A stretch of DNA of 64,000 bases from Campylobacter_A concisus_Y (GTDB lineage: Bacteria > Campylobacterota > Campylobacteria > Campylobacterales > Campylobacteraceae), in contig NZ_CABPTY010000002.1 of NCBI RefSeq assembly GCF_902460415.1, forward strand, positions 547,892-611,891, in the 5' to 3' direction. Positions 8,379 through 17,777 of this stretch are shown here, in pieces (position 1 is the stretch's first letter; every line of letters begins with the position of its first letter). The position numbers and the translations under genes were made by a program. The notes under the pieces are model-generated. The model ran no database searches. It saw nothing but the letters and a program-made list of their open reading frames with translations, and was not told the DNA's origin.

Positions 8379-9145
8379 GACTTGATTTTATTCCAGAGCC
8401 GTTAAAAAGACTAAAAAATCCACCAAAACAGCTAAATTTTATCGGAGATACTTCACTTTTATCTTTGCCAAAGATCGCAGTTGTTGGCTCAAGAAAGGCA
8501 AGTGTTTATACAAAAGAGTGCATTACGGCACTTTGCGCAGTGCTAAAAAGTGTAAATGTTTGCGTGGTAAGTGGCGGAGCTATCGGCGTTGATATCGCAG
8601 CTCATAAAGCTGCTATGCCACGAACAATTGGCATTTTTGCGAGCGGACTTGACACCATCTATCCAAGCCAAAATAAAGCGGCGATAAATGAAATTTATGA
8701 AAAAGCCTTGGCACTTAGTGAGTATGATGAAGGTGAGCCGCCACTTGCTTATAGATTTTTGGAGCGAAACCGCATAGTTGTGGGGCTTTGTGAAGCTCTA
8801 GTCGTCGCGCAAGCTGATCTTAAAAGTGGCTCGATGCAAAGTGCAAGGCTTGCAAACGAGCTTAAAATTCCAGTTTATGTATTGCCGCAACGCATGGGTG
8901 AAAGCGATGGGACAAATTTTTTGCTTGCAAATAAAAAAGCCGAGCTTATCGATGACTATCATAAATTTGCTTCACTTTTTGGCGAGATAAAAGAGCAAGA
9001 AAAAACTAGTGACGAGATATTAAAATTTTGTAAAAATGGTGTAAGTCTTGATGAAGTTTTGACAAAATTTGGCGATATCATCTATGAGTACGAGCTTGAA
9101 GGGTTGGTTGAAATTTCAAATCTAAGAGTAAAGAGCTTGCTATGA
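8375..9145 (+). CDS. dprA: DNA-processing protein DprA
   Basis: 256 residues, essentially the Rossmann-like DprA core without the SAM-like N-terminal domain and with only a short C-terminal part; this short form is typical of Campylobacter and Helicobacter. Hallmarks are VVGSRKAS, the VVSGGAIGVDIAAHKAA loop, LDTIYP and SGSMQSARLANE. DprA binds incoming single strands and loads RecA during natural transformation. It overlaps its neighbours on both sides by 4 nt (deacetylase and ruvX), forming a tight operon. Confidence 0.95.
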   Translation: MRLDFIPEPLKRLKNPPKQLNFIGDTSLLSLPKIAVVGSRKASVYTKECITALCAVLKSVNVCVVSGGAIGVDIAAHKAAMPRTIGIFASGLDTIYPSQNKAAINEIYEKALALSEYDEGEPPLAYRFLERNRIVVGLCEALVVAQADLKSGSMQSARLANELKIPVYVLPQRMGESDGTNFLLANKKAELIDDYHKFASLFGEIKEQEKTSDEILKFCKNGVSLDEVLTKFGDIIYEYELEGLVEISNLRVKSLL

Positions 9146-9525
9146 GAGAGAAATTTATGGCGATCGATGTTGGGCTAAAGCGAATAGGACTTGCCTTTGG
9201 TTTTGGCGAGATCGTGACTCCGCTTGATCCAGTTTTTAGAAAAAATAGAAATCAAGCCGCAAGAGATGTGAGCCAAAAGATAAATGAATATGCTCCAAAT
9301 ACGCTAGTGGTGGGCGTGCCAATCGGTGGTAGTAGCGAAGATGAGATGAGAAGACGCATCGAGCATTTTGTCTCACTTCTTGATGTAAAGGCAAATATTG
9401 TCTATCAAGATGAGGCCTTTAGTAGCAGTGAAGCTAGTGAAATTTACACAAATACAAAGCGAGATGGTAGGCTAGATAGCATTTCAGCCACTATTATTTT
9501 AAAAAGATATCTTGGGATAAATTAA
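9142..9525 (+). CDS. ruvX: Holliday junction resolvase-like protein (YqgF/RuvX)
   Basis: 127 residues of RNase H fold. The first acidic site is in MAIDVGLKRIGLAFG and the later carboxylates are in VVGVP and YQDEAFSS...RLDS near the end. In E. coli YqgF is essential and acts in 16S rRNA 5' processing; a resolvase role is inferred from fold. It is cotranscribed with dprA by a 4-nt overlap. Confidence 0.9.
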   Translation: MREKFMAIDVGLKRIGLAFGFGEIVTPLDPVFRKNRNQAARDVSQKINEYAPNTLVVGVPIGGSSEDEMRRRIEHFVSLLDVKANIVYQDEAFSSSEASEIYTNTKRDGRLDSISATIILKRYLGIN

Positions 9526-9540
9526 AAAGTAAAAATCGGT

Positions 9541-10341
9541 CTATTTTTCGAGCGAATTTTTAAAAGCTAGCTGAAAACTATCTGTGCTGAAAGGCTGCTT
9601 TAATACCGTGACATGATTTGGCAGATCGTTAGCTGATTCATCGCTTTTACAAATGGCTACAATACGAAAATTTTTAATATTTTTAAACTCAAGTATATCT
9701 TCTAGCATCGCTTCATTTTTTAAAATTTTACTATCAATAAAAATAACAAATGGGGTAAAAATAGAATCTTTTATATGTCTCATTAGATTGCTAATGTCGT
9801 TTTTGCCGATAACCTTTAGACCTAAAAAATTTATCTGAGCACTAATGGTGTCAAATAAAGCATCGTCATTGCAAGCAACTAAGATATTTGTATTTGTTTG
9901 ATTTTTGATATTTATTTGTCTTTGGATGGCTCTATCGCCTGTTAGTGCCGCGCTAAAAGATATTAAAAATTCTCCATCATTATGAGAGATCATAGATTCA
10001 TTTGCTTTTTTTAGATAGTCATTTATCTTGCTGAGATAGTAGTGGCTTGGCCTCATTACGCTATGGCTAGATTTTATCTTAATGTCAAAATGTACAGATT
10101 TAGGACTATAATTTTTAAGTTGAAAGAGAATGTAAATGTCTGCATATTCGGTAGAGTAAAGGAAAAATTTGCAAATATTTTCAAGTGTTTTTATGAGATT
10201 TGTGGCATCAAATTTTAAAAGCCTTGGATAACTTGGATCGTAGCTAAAAATGATGGAATTTTTAGTATCTTGCGCATCTTGGTATATGGCGCTAAGAAAA
10301 ATTTCCATTCTGTTTATGATATCGATAGGTTTATCTTTCAT
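9541..10341 (-). CDS. receiver-domain protein with a degenerate kinase-like N-terminal half
   Basis: 266 residues. The C-terminal ~115 residues look like a response-regulator receiver: strand 1 ILVACNDD gives the acidic pair Asp159/Asp160, VIFIDS gives a candidate phospho-acceptor Asp203, and LKQP gives the conserved lysine 248. The usual Ser/Thr position appears to be Cys231. The N-terminal half (about 40-130) resembles the N-box part of a histidine-kinase ATPase domain but lacks visible glycine boxes and any phosphorylatable His. I read it as the tail of a former hybrid kinase, now a stand-alone signalling protein. It overlaps queA by 4 nt. Function unknown. Confidence 0.6.
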   Translation of the reverse strand: MKDKPIDIINRMEIFLSAIYQDAQDTKNSIIFSYDPSYPRLLKFDATNLIKTLENICKFFLYSTEYADIYILFQLKNYSPKSVHFDIKIKSSHSVMRPSHYYLSKINDYLKKANESMISHNDGEFLISFSAALTGDRAIQRQINIKNQTNTNILVACNDDALFDTISAQINFLGLKVIGKNDISNLMRHIKDSIFTPFVIFIDSKILKNEAMLEDILEFKNIKNFRIVAICKSDESANDLPNHVTVLKQPFSTDSFQLAFKNSLEK

Positions 10342-11360
10342 ATTATCAACATCCCGTCGCCGTATGAGTAAAATCTATATCTTTTCTCAACCGCTGTTTT
10401 ATAAATTCTCATCGTCTCCTCAAGCCCTATAAAGCTCGTAACTAGCATTATTAGAGTTGATTTTGGTAGATGAAAATTTGTAAGAAGGTAGTTTTGCCTG
10501 ATAGGCTTATTATTTAGGTTTAAAAATAACTTACAAAAGCCGCTTGCTTGCTTGCTTCTTGCAAATTCTTCAACACATCTAGTAACCGTCGTACCAACGC
10601 CAAGGATAGGTCTATCTGAGTTTATGATATTGCGTGCTTGCTCGCTTAGCTCGTAAAACTCGGAGTGCATTTTATGATCATTTATATTTTGACACTCAAC
10701 ACCTTTAAAGGTCCCAGCACCTACGTGAAGCGTAATGTAGGCTACTTCATGCTTTGCTTTTATCTGCTCTAATATTTGTTCGCTTATGTGAAGGCTAGCT
10801 GTTGGAGCTGCCACTGCGCCACTATTTTTAGCAAATATGCTTTGATACCAGCTCTCATCATCCTTTGTATCAGCTCTTTTGATGTATGGTGGAAGCGGTA
10901 CGTGGCCGATCTTTTCAAGCTCACTAAAAAGGCGAACATTATCAAGCAAAACGCCATTTTGCGTAAAATTTACCACCCTTGTGCCATCGTCATTTAGCTC
11001 AAGCACATTGACTTTTATATTATCGGCAAAATTTAAAACGCTACCAGAGCTTACTTTGCCTCTTATATAAACGCTAAATTTATTCTCGCCTATGGGCTGA
11101 TTTAGCATCACTTCGCAAGCCCCGCCGCTTTCTTTTTGTCCTAAGATGCGAGCTTTGATAACTTTTGTATTATTAAAAATAACTGCAGCATCCTCTGGGA
11201 TGAGGCTGGAGAGATCTTTAAATTTGTAGTGTTTTATCTCTTTTGTATTTTTAAAATAGACAAGCAATTTTGCCTCTTCTTTTGGCAAAATTGGCTCTTT
11301 TGCGATGAGCTCTTCTGGCAAAAAATAATCATAACTTGAGACGTCGTTTATATTACTCAT
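10338..11360 (-). CDS. queA: tRNA preQ1(34) S-adenosylmethionine ribosyltransferase-isomerase
   Basis: 340 residues, the normal QueA length. The enzyme moves the ribose of SAM onto preQ1-34 in tRNA to give epoxyqueuosine. Recognisable stretches are the start SSYDYFLPEELIAKEP, FNNTKVIKARI, SLHIS (about residues 196-200) and TLHVGAGTFKGVE, and the C-terminal LTNFHLPKSTLIMLVTSFIG. It overlaps tatC by 8 nt and the receiver-like gene by 4 nt, so these genes share a transcript. Confidence 0.97.
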   Translation of the reverse strand: MSNINDVSSYDYFLPEELIAKEPILPKEEAKLLVYFKNTKEIKHYKFKDLSSLIPEDAAVIFNNTKVIKARILGQKESGGACEVMLNQPIGENKFSVYIRGKVSSGSVLNFADNIKVNVLELNDDGTRVVNFTQNGVLLDNVRLFSELEKIGHVPLPPYIKRADTKDDESWYQSIFAKNSGAVAAPTASLHISEQILEQIKAKHEVAYITLHVGAGTFKGVECQNINDHKMHSEFYELSEQARNIINSDRPILGVGTTVTRCVEEFARSKQASGFCKLFLNLNNKPIRQNYLLTNFHLPKSTLIMLVTSFIGLEETMRIYKTAVEKRYRFYSYGDGMLII

Positions 11361-12111
11361 CGTTTGCTACGTCGCTGTCTTGTTCTTCTTTTTCGTCTTC
11401 ATCGTCGCTCTTGTTAGCTCTTTTGGCGACGATTATTGAAATTCCATAAAGTCCGATGAGTGGTAGCGCCATTAAGACTTGACTTATCACATCAGGTGGT
11501 GTAACGATGGCTGCAAAGATAAAGATGATAACAACAGCGTATCTGAAGTAATCTTTTAGCATTTTGTCATCGACAAGCCCGATCTTTGCTAAGAAAAATG
11601 TAATGACTGGTAGCTCAAATGAAATTCCAAAGCCAATTAGTAGTTTTGCAAAAAAGCCAACATACTCGCCAATGCTTGGTAGTGCCGTAAAGAGCTGGCC
11701 TCCAAAATTTACCAAAAATGCAAAGCCAAGTGGAATCACCACGTAGTAACAAAATGCCGCCCCGCACGCAAACATAAATGAAGCTGAGATGACAAATGGG
11801 ATCACATATTTTTTTTCATTGTCATAAAGCCCAGGAGCGACAAATAGCCAAAACTGCCAAAAAATGATAGGTAGCGCGATCACGATACCAGCAAAAAATG
11901 CAACTTTCATTGCTGTAAAAAATGGCTCTTGAATTTGAGTGAATATGATATTTGAGCCAGCTGGCAATACCTGTTTTAGCGGTTCGCTCATCCATGCAAG
12001 CAGTGGGTTCCAAAACGTAAAGCAGATGCCAAAGCAGACAAAAACGCTTACTATGCTTATAAAAAGTCTCTTTCTAAGTTCGATTAAATGGGGTCTTAGC
12101 TCTTCAAACAT
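11353..12111 (-). CDS. tatC: Sec-independent translocase subunit TatC
   Basis: 252 residues with six hydrophobic segments. The N-terminal LRPHLIELRKRLF is the conserved cytoplasmic signal-recognition region and FWQFWLFVAPGLYDNEKKY is the conserved second cytoplasmic loop. The C-terminus is a long Asp/Glu-rich tail. With TatB it binds twin-arginine signals of folded cofactor proteins; a likely client in this window is the transglutaminase at 38353. It is adjacent to tatB; no tatA is in the window. Confidence 0.97.
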   Translation of the reverse strand: MFEELRPHLIELRKRLFISIVSVFVCFGICFTFWNPLLAWMSEPLKQVLPAGSNIIFTQIQEPFFTAMKVAFFAGIVIALPIIFWQFWLFVAPGLYDNEKKYVIPFVISASFMFACGAAFCYYVVIPLGFAFLVNFGGQLFTALPSIGEYVGFFAKLLIGFGISFELPVITFFLAKIGLVDDKMLKDYFRYAVVIIFIFAAIVTPPDVISQVLMALPLIGLYGISIIVAKRANKSDDEDEKEEQDSDVANDE

Positions 12112-12509
12112 TACGCCTCTTTTTTATCGTTTAAGATCGCATCTTTAACTAAATTTGTTGGATTTTGTATATTTTCTACCGTTTTTTTCGTATCGCTTAC
12201 TACATTTTGTATATCGTTTGTGATATCATTTGCGCTTTTTTTGATCTCATCAAGCTCTTCAAAAGTGAGCTTTTTGCGCACATTTTGCGTACTTTTAGTT
12301 ATGCTTTCTTTATATTTTTGAGCATCTTCTTTTAGCTCAGCTATCTTCATTTCTTGATCAAATGTTGATTTTGCGTCGTTTATGCCTTTTTTAAACATTT
12401 TTAGAAATTTTGCAATCTGAACCATCGCACTTGGCAGCTTGTCAGGACCTAAAACTAACACTGCAATAATGGCGATAACTAAGATTTCAGAAAAACTCAT
12501 TCCAAACAT
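12111..12509 (-). CDS. tatB: Sec-independent translocase subunit TatB
   Basis: 132 residues. One N-terminal membrane helix (about 3-20) is followed by the LGPDKLP hinge, an amphipathic helix and a long charged tail. The Glu in SFSEIL and the length distinguish TatB from TatA. It forms the receptor complex with TatC, whose gene starts at the tatB stop (1-nt overlap). Confidence 0.94.
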   Translation of the reverse strand: MFGMSFSEILVIAIIAVLVLGPDKLPSAMVQIAKFLKMFKKGINDAKSTFDQEMKIAELKEDAQKYKESITKSTQNVRKKLTFEELDEIKKSANDITNDIQNVVSDTKKTVENIQNPTNLVKDAILNDKKEA

Positions 12510-12576
12510 TTTTGCCTCTATTAAATTTTATTTAAGCTTTGTATTTTATCTTGACTTTGCTCAAAATTTTATAAAT

Positions 12577-13623
12577 TTAGCCCTCGATAAAGAGTGCGAT
12601 CTCGTCGCTTAGTAAGAAATTTGGATTGTAAAATTTACCATTTTTAAAGAGCAGTTTTTCATTTTCTACAAGTATATTTGCTCTTTTTATCTGAGCCTCA
12701 CTTAAGCGTCCAGCCTCCACGCCAACCATGCTTCTAAGCCCTAAAAATATATGCTCTCTTACTAGCTCACTCTCGTTTAAAATTTCTTTTTCTCTGTAAG
12801 TTGGCTGTGAGATGTAGGCGTCTATGCTATTTTTGGCGTAGTATCTCGTGCCATCCACGAAGCCCACGCTATAAGCGCCCACACCAAGGTAATTTTTGCC
12901 TTGCCAGTAGCCAAGATTGTGCTTGCAAATTTGCCCGTAATTTGAAATTTCATACTGCTTAAAGCCAGCAAGTCCAATCTGTTCTATCATAAATTTAGCC
13001 AGGCTGTCACTATCCTTTTTATAGCTTTTTTTGCCAGCAAATGGGGTGTTTTCCTCAAGTGTGAGCGAGTATGCGCTAAGGTGAGTGATATTAAGATCTT
13101 TTAAATTTGCCACTTCAGCCAAAATGCGTTTTTTAGTATCAAATTTAGTGTCGTAGATGAGGTCTAAATTTATGTTGCTAAAGCCAGTTTTTTCAGCATT
13201 TTCAACTGCTTTAAAAATTTGCTCCCTGCTGTGAATGCGCCCAAGAAATTTAAGCTTATCTTCAAAAAAACTTTGAGCACCAAAGCTTATGCGATTTGCA
13301 CCTAAATTTTTTATATGCTTTAGCCAAGCAAGGCTTGCTGAGTTTGGATTTGCCTCGAGAGTGATCTCGGTTGTTGGTGTACAAAGGGGCACTAAAATGC
13401 TAAAAATTTCATCATAAAATTTAGCATTTACAGCACTTGGTGTGCCTCCACCAAAAAATACGCTTGAAATTTCTTTTACATTTTGGCTTTTTAGCTGAAA
13501 ATTTAGATCAAGAACTAGGGCTTTAAAATAAGCACTAACTTTATTAAATTCATCATCGCTTGACCCAAAAGCACAATAAGGACACTTGCTTTCGCAAAAT
13601 GGCACATGGATATAAACTTGCAA
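12577..13623 (-). CDS. hemW: radical SAM heme chaperone HemW
   Basis: 348 residues. The radical SAM cluster is CESKCPYCAF (Cys10, Cys14, Cys17). A Phe follows in place of the extra Cys found in true HemN coproporphyrinogen dehydrogenases, which points to HemW. The TIM-barrel motifs FFGGGTPSAV and SFGAQSFFEDKLKFLGR and the C-terminal HemN-like domain are present. HemW delivers heme to respiratory proteins. It is often mis-annotated as oxygen-independent coproporphyrinogen oxidase. Confidence 0.92.
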   Translation of the reverse strand: MQVYIHVPFCESKCPYCAFGSSDDEFNKVSAYFKALVLDLNFQLKSQNVKEISSVFFGGGTPSAVNAKFYDEIFSILVPLCTPTTEITLEANPNSASLAWLKHIKNLGANRISFGAQSFFEDKLKFLGRIHSREQIFKAVENAEKTGFSNINLDLIYDTKFDTKKRILAEVANLKDLNITHLSAYSLTLEENTPFAGKKSYKKDSDSLAKFMIEQIGLAGFKQYEISNYGQICKHNLGYWQGKNYLGVGAYSVGFVDGTRYYAKNSIDAYISQPTYREKEILNESELVREHIFLGLRSMVGVEAGRLSEAQIKRANILVENEKLLFKNGKFYNPNFLLSDEIALFIEG

Positions 13624-13677
13624 ATTTCTCTCTTTTTAAATTTTGGCGATTATAAGAAATTTGGCATTTATAGCAGT

Positions 13678-14562
13678 TTAAAAGTAGCTTTTTGTCTTTA
13701 AGAGTTTGCTTGGTAAAAAGCCAAAATTTATCTTAAAAATTTTTGCAAAATGTGTTGTATTTGCGTAGCCTACGATATTTGCGGCTTCTTTTATGCTGAT
13801 ATCATTTTGCTCCAAAAGAGTAAAAGCTAGTTTTAGACGCTCTTTTGCTAAGAGCTGGTAGATCGTATCTTTAAAAAATAGCTTAAAATTTTTCTTTAGC
13901 CAAAAGTCATTTGTGCCACAAAGATGGGCTAGCTCTTTGATGCTTGGAGGATTTTGCATGCGACTCAGCAAGATCGTTTTAGCCTTTAAAAGAGTCTTTT
14001 CTTCATCTCTGCTAAGTGAAATTTCGCTCTCTTTTCGTATTTTACTTTTATAAATAAGCTCTAAAATTTTTGACTCGGTAAAAATTTCCCTCATCGCGCC
14101 TTCATATAAATTTGTCGTTTCAAGTTCATTTAAAACGCAAATTTGAGCTAAATCTTTTTTATATTTCAAAAGCTCAAATTTATCATCAAATCTAAGTCCA
14201 GCAAATATCTCGAGCTTATTTGCGTAGCTTTCGTCAAAAAGTAGTGTTTTTGTCTTATAAAATTTATTTTGATACTCAAAGATACCTTTAAAATCGTCAT
14301 TAACAAGCCCAATGCAAAATTCATCTTTGTTTAAGATATACTCTTTTTTATCAAGCTTAAAGCAAAGATCGTTTTTAGCCTCATTAAACATTAAAAATAG
14401 ATATTTTTTAGACTTTTGACGATCTATTTTTATCCTGCCATTACATAAAATTTCACTTTTTAGATAGCTAATACCACTGCTTTGCTTGAAAAACTCTACG
14501 CTTATTTGTTTTTCCTTTTGAGATATCTTTCTCGTTCCATATTTTTTGTCTAAATTTATCAT
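13678..14562 (-). CDS. AraC-family transcriptional regulator
   Basis: 294 residues from the ATG at 14562, chosen over an in-frame TTG 12 nt upstream because AGGG lies 6 nt before the ATG. The C-terminal ~95 residues hold the two helix-turn-helix units of AraC/XylS (PSIKELAHLCGTNDFWLKKNFK and ISIKEAANIVGYANTTHFAKIFK). The N-terminal half has no clear family but resembles PchR-type regulators that sense siderophores. It is divergent from a Fur-boxed TonB-dependent receptor gene, so it probably activates that gene when the ligand is present. Confidence 0.88.
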   Translation of the reverse strand: MINLDKKYGTRKISQKEKQISVEFFKQSSGISYLKSEILCNGRIKIDRQKSKKYLFLMFNEAKNDLCFKLDKKEYILNKDEFCIGLVNDDFKGIFEYQNKFYKTKTLLFDESYANKLEIFAGLRFDDKFELLKYKKDLAQICVLNELETTNLYEGAMREIFTESKILELIYKSKIRKESEISLSRDEEKTLLKAKTILLSRMQNPPSIKELAHLCGTNDFWLKKNFKLFFKDTIYQLLAKERLKLAFTLLEQNDISIKEAANIVGYANTTHFAKIFKINFGFLPSKLLKTKSYF

Positions 14563-14606
14563 TTTATCCCTCAAGCGTTAAATTTAATCCCTTTAGCGTT
14601 ACGTAT

Positions 14607-14625
14607 GATATTGATAACGATTATT
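14607..14625 (+). promoter_or_regulatory. Fur box of the TonB-receptor/PepSY unit
   Basis: GATATTGATAACGATTATT matches 15 of 19 positions of the classic Fur consensus GATAATGATAATCATTATC. It lies about 45 nt before the receptor start and about 45 nt from the AraC-type gene, so one operator could repress both under iron sufficiency. Confidence 0.75.
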
Positions 14626-14668
14626 TAATTTTAGTAAAATGCGCATTAAATTTTTATAAGGAGTTTTT

Positions 14669-16614
14669 GTGAAAAGTGCATTAAAAATTTCTATTTGTGC
14701 GGCAATTTTTATAAATTTACCGCTTTTTGCAAATGAAGATAAGGTTCTACCAGAAGTTAAAGTAGTGAGTGCAACAGGATTTGAGCAAAATATCAAAGAC
14801 GCACCAGCAACGCTTAGCGTTATAACCAAAGAGGCATTAGAAAAGAAAAATCACAAAGATATCGAGAGCATGACAAAGGATATCCCAAGTCTTTTTGGAA
14901 CGACTCCCGAAGCGGCAAATAGACGAGGAATTTCTATACGTGGATTCTCTCCAAGATTTACTAAAATTTTAGTAAATGGCATGCCAGTACCAGGCGATAA
15001 CGCCTATAAAGGGCTTAGAAGCGTTGGAGGCTCATATAGTTTCATTCCGCCAGCAAGTGCGATAAGCCGTATTGAAGTGATACGTGGACCTATGACTCGC
15101 TTTATGGAAGTGACGCGCTAGGCGGAGTTATAAATATCATTACAGATGAGTTTAGCAATGAATTTGGCGCAAATCTTGGCTCAAGCTATAAATTTGCTAG
15201 AAATAAAAATATAAGCGGCGAGCTTTATAATAGCCTTTATTTGCACTCTGGACTAATTGATGATGTTTTAAGTGTTTCTGTTTATGGTAAAAATTTAAAT
15301 AAATCAGAAGATAAAATTTCTTATGCAAACAGAGAGCAAAAGGATAGAAATTTTGGTGCGAAGCTATTTTTGAAGCCAAATGAAAATAATGATCTTACGC
15401 TTGAGCTTGCAAGAAGCGATGTGAAATATAAAAGAACTAAAGGCAAAACACTATCAACTGGCACTAACTCAGTTGCTAGCGAGAGAATAAAAGGCGATGT
15501 GATAAATTTAAGCCACGAAGCAAGGCTTGACAATATCTTGCTTCAAAGCTATTTATCTTATGGCAAGCTAAAAGAGACAGCTCAACAAAATTTGACGCTA
15601 AAGACTCTAAATTTTGATACAAAAGGCTCATATTTTACTGATAATAACGCCTTTACATTAGGAATAAATGCTAAAAGAGAAAAGCTAGATGAAAAGGCAA
15701 CCACAGCGGACGCTGCGAATGTAAAAAGGTATGATTATTCGGTCTATGCTGAAGATGATTATCGCCTTATAAAAGACTTTATCTTAAGCACAGGAATTCG
15801 CTATAACTACGATGAGAACTATGGTTCGCACGTTTCACCAAGAATTTATGGTATCTATAACTTAAATGACTTTTTTGCCCTAAAAGGCGGAGTTAGCACA
15901 GGTTATGCGACACCTGATATCAAGCAGCGCACGCAAGATCTTGCTTTGCCATTTGCCGGAGGACGTGGAGCACAGCTTGGTAGAAGTAGTCTTAAGCCAG
16001 AGACAAGCGTAAGTTATGAATTTGGTGGCGTTTATAATAACAATGAAGGTTTTGAAACGTCTTTAACTGGCTTTTACACAAGTTTTAAAGATATGCTAAG
16101 TTACAGGCCTATATGCTCAAGAGGCAGTGTTTGCAGGCATAAAGGCAAAATTTATCCAAATGGTATTTGGGAGAGTATAAATATCGGTAAAGCTGAAATT
16201 TATGGAGTTGAGCTAACAAATGAGTGGCAGGTGACAAATGCTCTCAGGTTAAATCAAAGCTATGTTTATACAAAATCAAAACAAAAAGATGGATCAGAAG
16301 TTGGTAAAAGCTTAAACAACTATCCGCTTCATACATTTAAATTTGGAGCAAATTATGAGCTAAATAGATGGCTAAATTTCTGGTCACAGATAAATTATTA
16401 TGGTAGAACTAAAAACTCATTTAGCTATGCTGATGATATGAGGGCTTACGTTATCGCAGATCTTGGCATAAACTATAATGTAACTAAAAATTTCAGCCTA
16501 AACTTAAGCGTCTATAATCTCTTTAACGAGTTTTTTACGACAAGATCAGGCAGATATGATGTTTTGATAGTCGATGGACAAAAGATCGAGCTTGGCTTTA
16601 ATTTGAAGTTTTAA
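14669..16614 (+). pseudogene. TonB-dependent siderophore receptor, frameshifted
   Basis: Residues 1-140 (GTG start with AAGGAG) give a signal peptide and the plug domain of a catecholate-type receptor (ATGFEQNIKDAPATLSVI, RGISIRGF, IEVIRGPM). The frame stops at 15121. The -1 frame continues without a break through LYGSDALGGVINII and the whole beta-barrel to 16614, ending in a phenylalanine-rich C-terminus (LGFNLKF). One base is missing at about 15090: restoring it yields the family motif GPMSSLYGSDALGG. It is therefore a single-base deletion or a sequencing error. It sits behind a Fur box and before the PepSY gene, and should take up a ferric siderophore if intact. Confidence 0.88.
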
Positions 16615-16615
16615 A

Positions 16616-17713
16616 ATGTTTAAAATTTGGCGGAAATTTCACTTAATTTTAGCTCTTATCTTTTCTTTACCGCTTTTGATAATCTCAATTAGTGGAGCGA
16701 TTATTTCGTACCATGATGAGATAATTGAGGCTTTTAGCAAAGATGAGATAGACATAGCAACTAATAAAAGTGCTTTAAAAATAGATGAAATTTTAAAGGT
16801 CTTTAGTAAGACTTGGCCAAATTTTAACCTTAGTTATATAAAGATAAAAGGCGATGCAAATAGAGCTTATGTGGTAAGTGGCACAAGCGAGAGTGGCGAG
16901 TTTAAGTCATTCTTTGTAGATCCTTATACAGGCGAGGTAGTCTCTGAAAATAGTGTGGAAAAATTTATAGGGCTAGCTTTAAATTTACATAAAAATCTAG
17001 GACTAGCTCTATTTAAAAATGAAAATTTATCTAAATTTGCAAGTGAATTAGTGGCGATTTCGACGCTTGCACTACTTGCGGTTTTATTAACTGGAGCGTT
17101 TATACAATTTTGGAGATTTAGAAGCAAATTTATTAGCGCCTTTAAGCTAAATCTAAAGGCAAAGAAATTTGCATTTTTATATTCACTGCATGGATTTTTA
17201 GGGCTTTATTTGGGGGCCATTTTGCTTATTATCTGTTTTAGCGGTCTATACTTTTCTTATGAGAGTTTTGCTAAGGTTATAAATCAAATTTGTGGCGAGC
17301 AAAAGGTCTTTAAAAAGCCAAATTTTACTAGCAAAAATGGCTTTAGCCTAAGTGATGAGCAAAAGGTAGAAAATCTTCAAAAAGCTTATAAAATTTTTAC
17401 TTTAAAATTTGGAAATGAATTTGACGCTTTAAATTTTATCCTCAATAAAGATGGCGTAAAATTTATGATCTTTTACTTGCCAAAAGGTGCTAGTGAGAGT
17501 GATGGCGTTAGGCTTGTAGTCGATACGGCAAGTGGAGAAATTTTAAAAAACACCATGCCAAAATCTTTTGAAATTTATAAATTTATGCTTGATCTGCACG
17601 CTGGATATATATTCAAAGAGGCTGGAAAATTTATCTTTTTTATGGCTTCTTTTGGAGTGGGCGTGCTACTTTTTAGCGGTTGTGTGATTTACTACAAACG
17701 GCGTAAAAAGTAG
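16616..17713 (+). CDS. PepSY-associated membrane protein, iron-uptake linked
   Basis: 365 residues. It has four membrane helices: about 9-31 (ending SGAIISYHDE), ~140-165, ~190-215 (LLIICFSGLYFSYES) and ~335-358. The periplasmic loops between 1-2 and 3-4 are PepSY-like (VDPYTGEV and VVDTASGEIL). Such proteins accompany TonB receptors and are thought to reduce or release iron from ferric siderophores in the periplasm. It begins 1 nt after the receptor stop, in the same iron-regulated unit. Confidence 0.85.
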   Translation: MFKIWRKFHLILALIFSLPLLIISISGAIISYHDEIIEAFSKDEIDIATNKSALKIDEILKVFSKTWPNFNLSYIKIKGDANRAYVVSGTSESGEFKSFFVDPYTGEVVSENSVEKFIGLALNLHKNLGLALFKNENLSKFASELVAISTLALLAVLLTGAFIQFWRFRSKFISAFKLNLKAKKFAFLYSLHGFLGLYLGAILLIICFSGLYFSYESFAKVINQICGEQKVFKKPNFTSKNGFSLSDEQKVENLQKAYKIFTLKFGNEFDALNFILNKDGVKFMIFYLPKGASESDGVRLVVDTASGEILKNTMPKSFEIYKFMLDLHAGYIFKEAGKFIFFMASFGVGVLLFSGCVIYYKRRKK

Positions 17714-17777
17714 TTTTTATTTATCTATCTCTTAACTCTTTTTAGTTATTATCTCAAATAAATTTCTTGGAAAAAAC

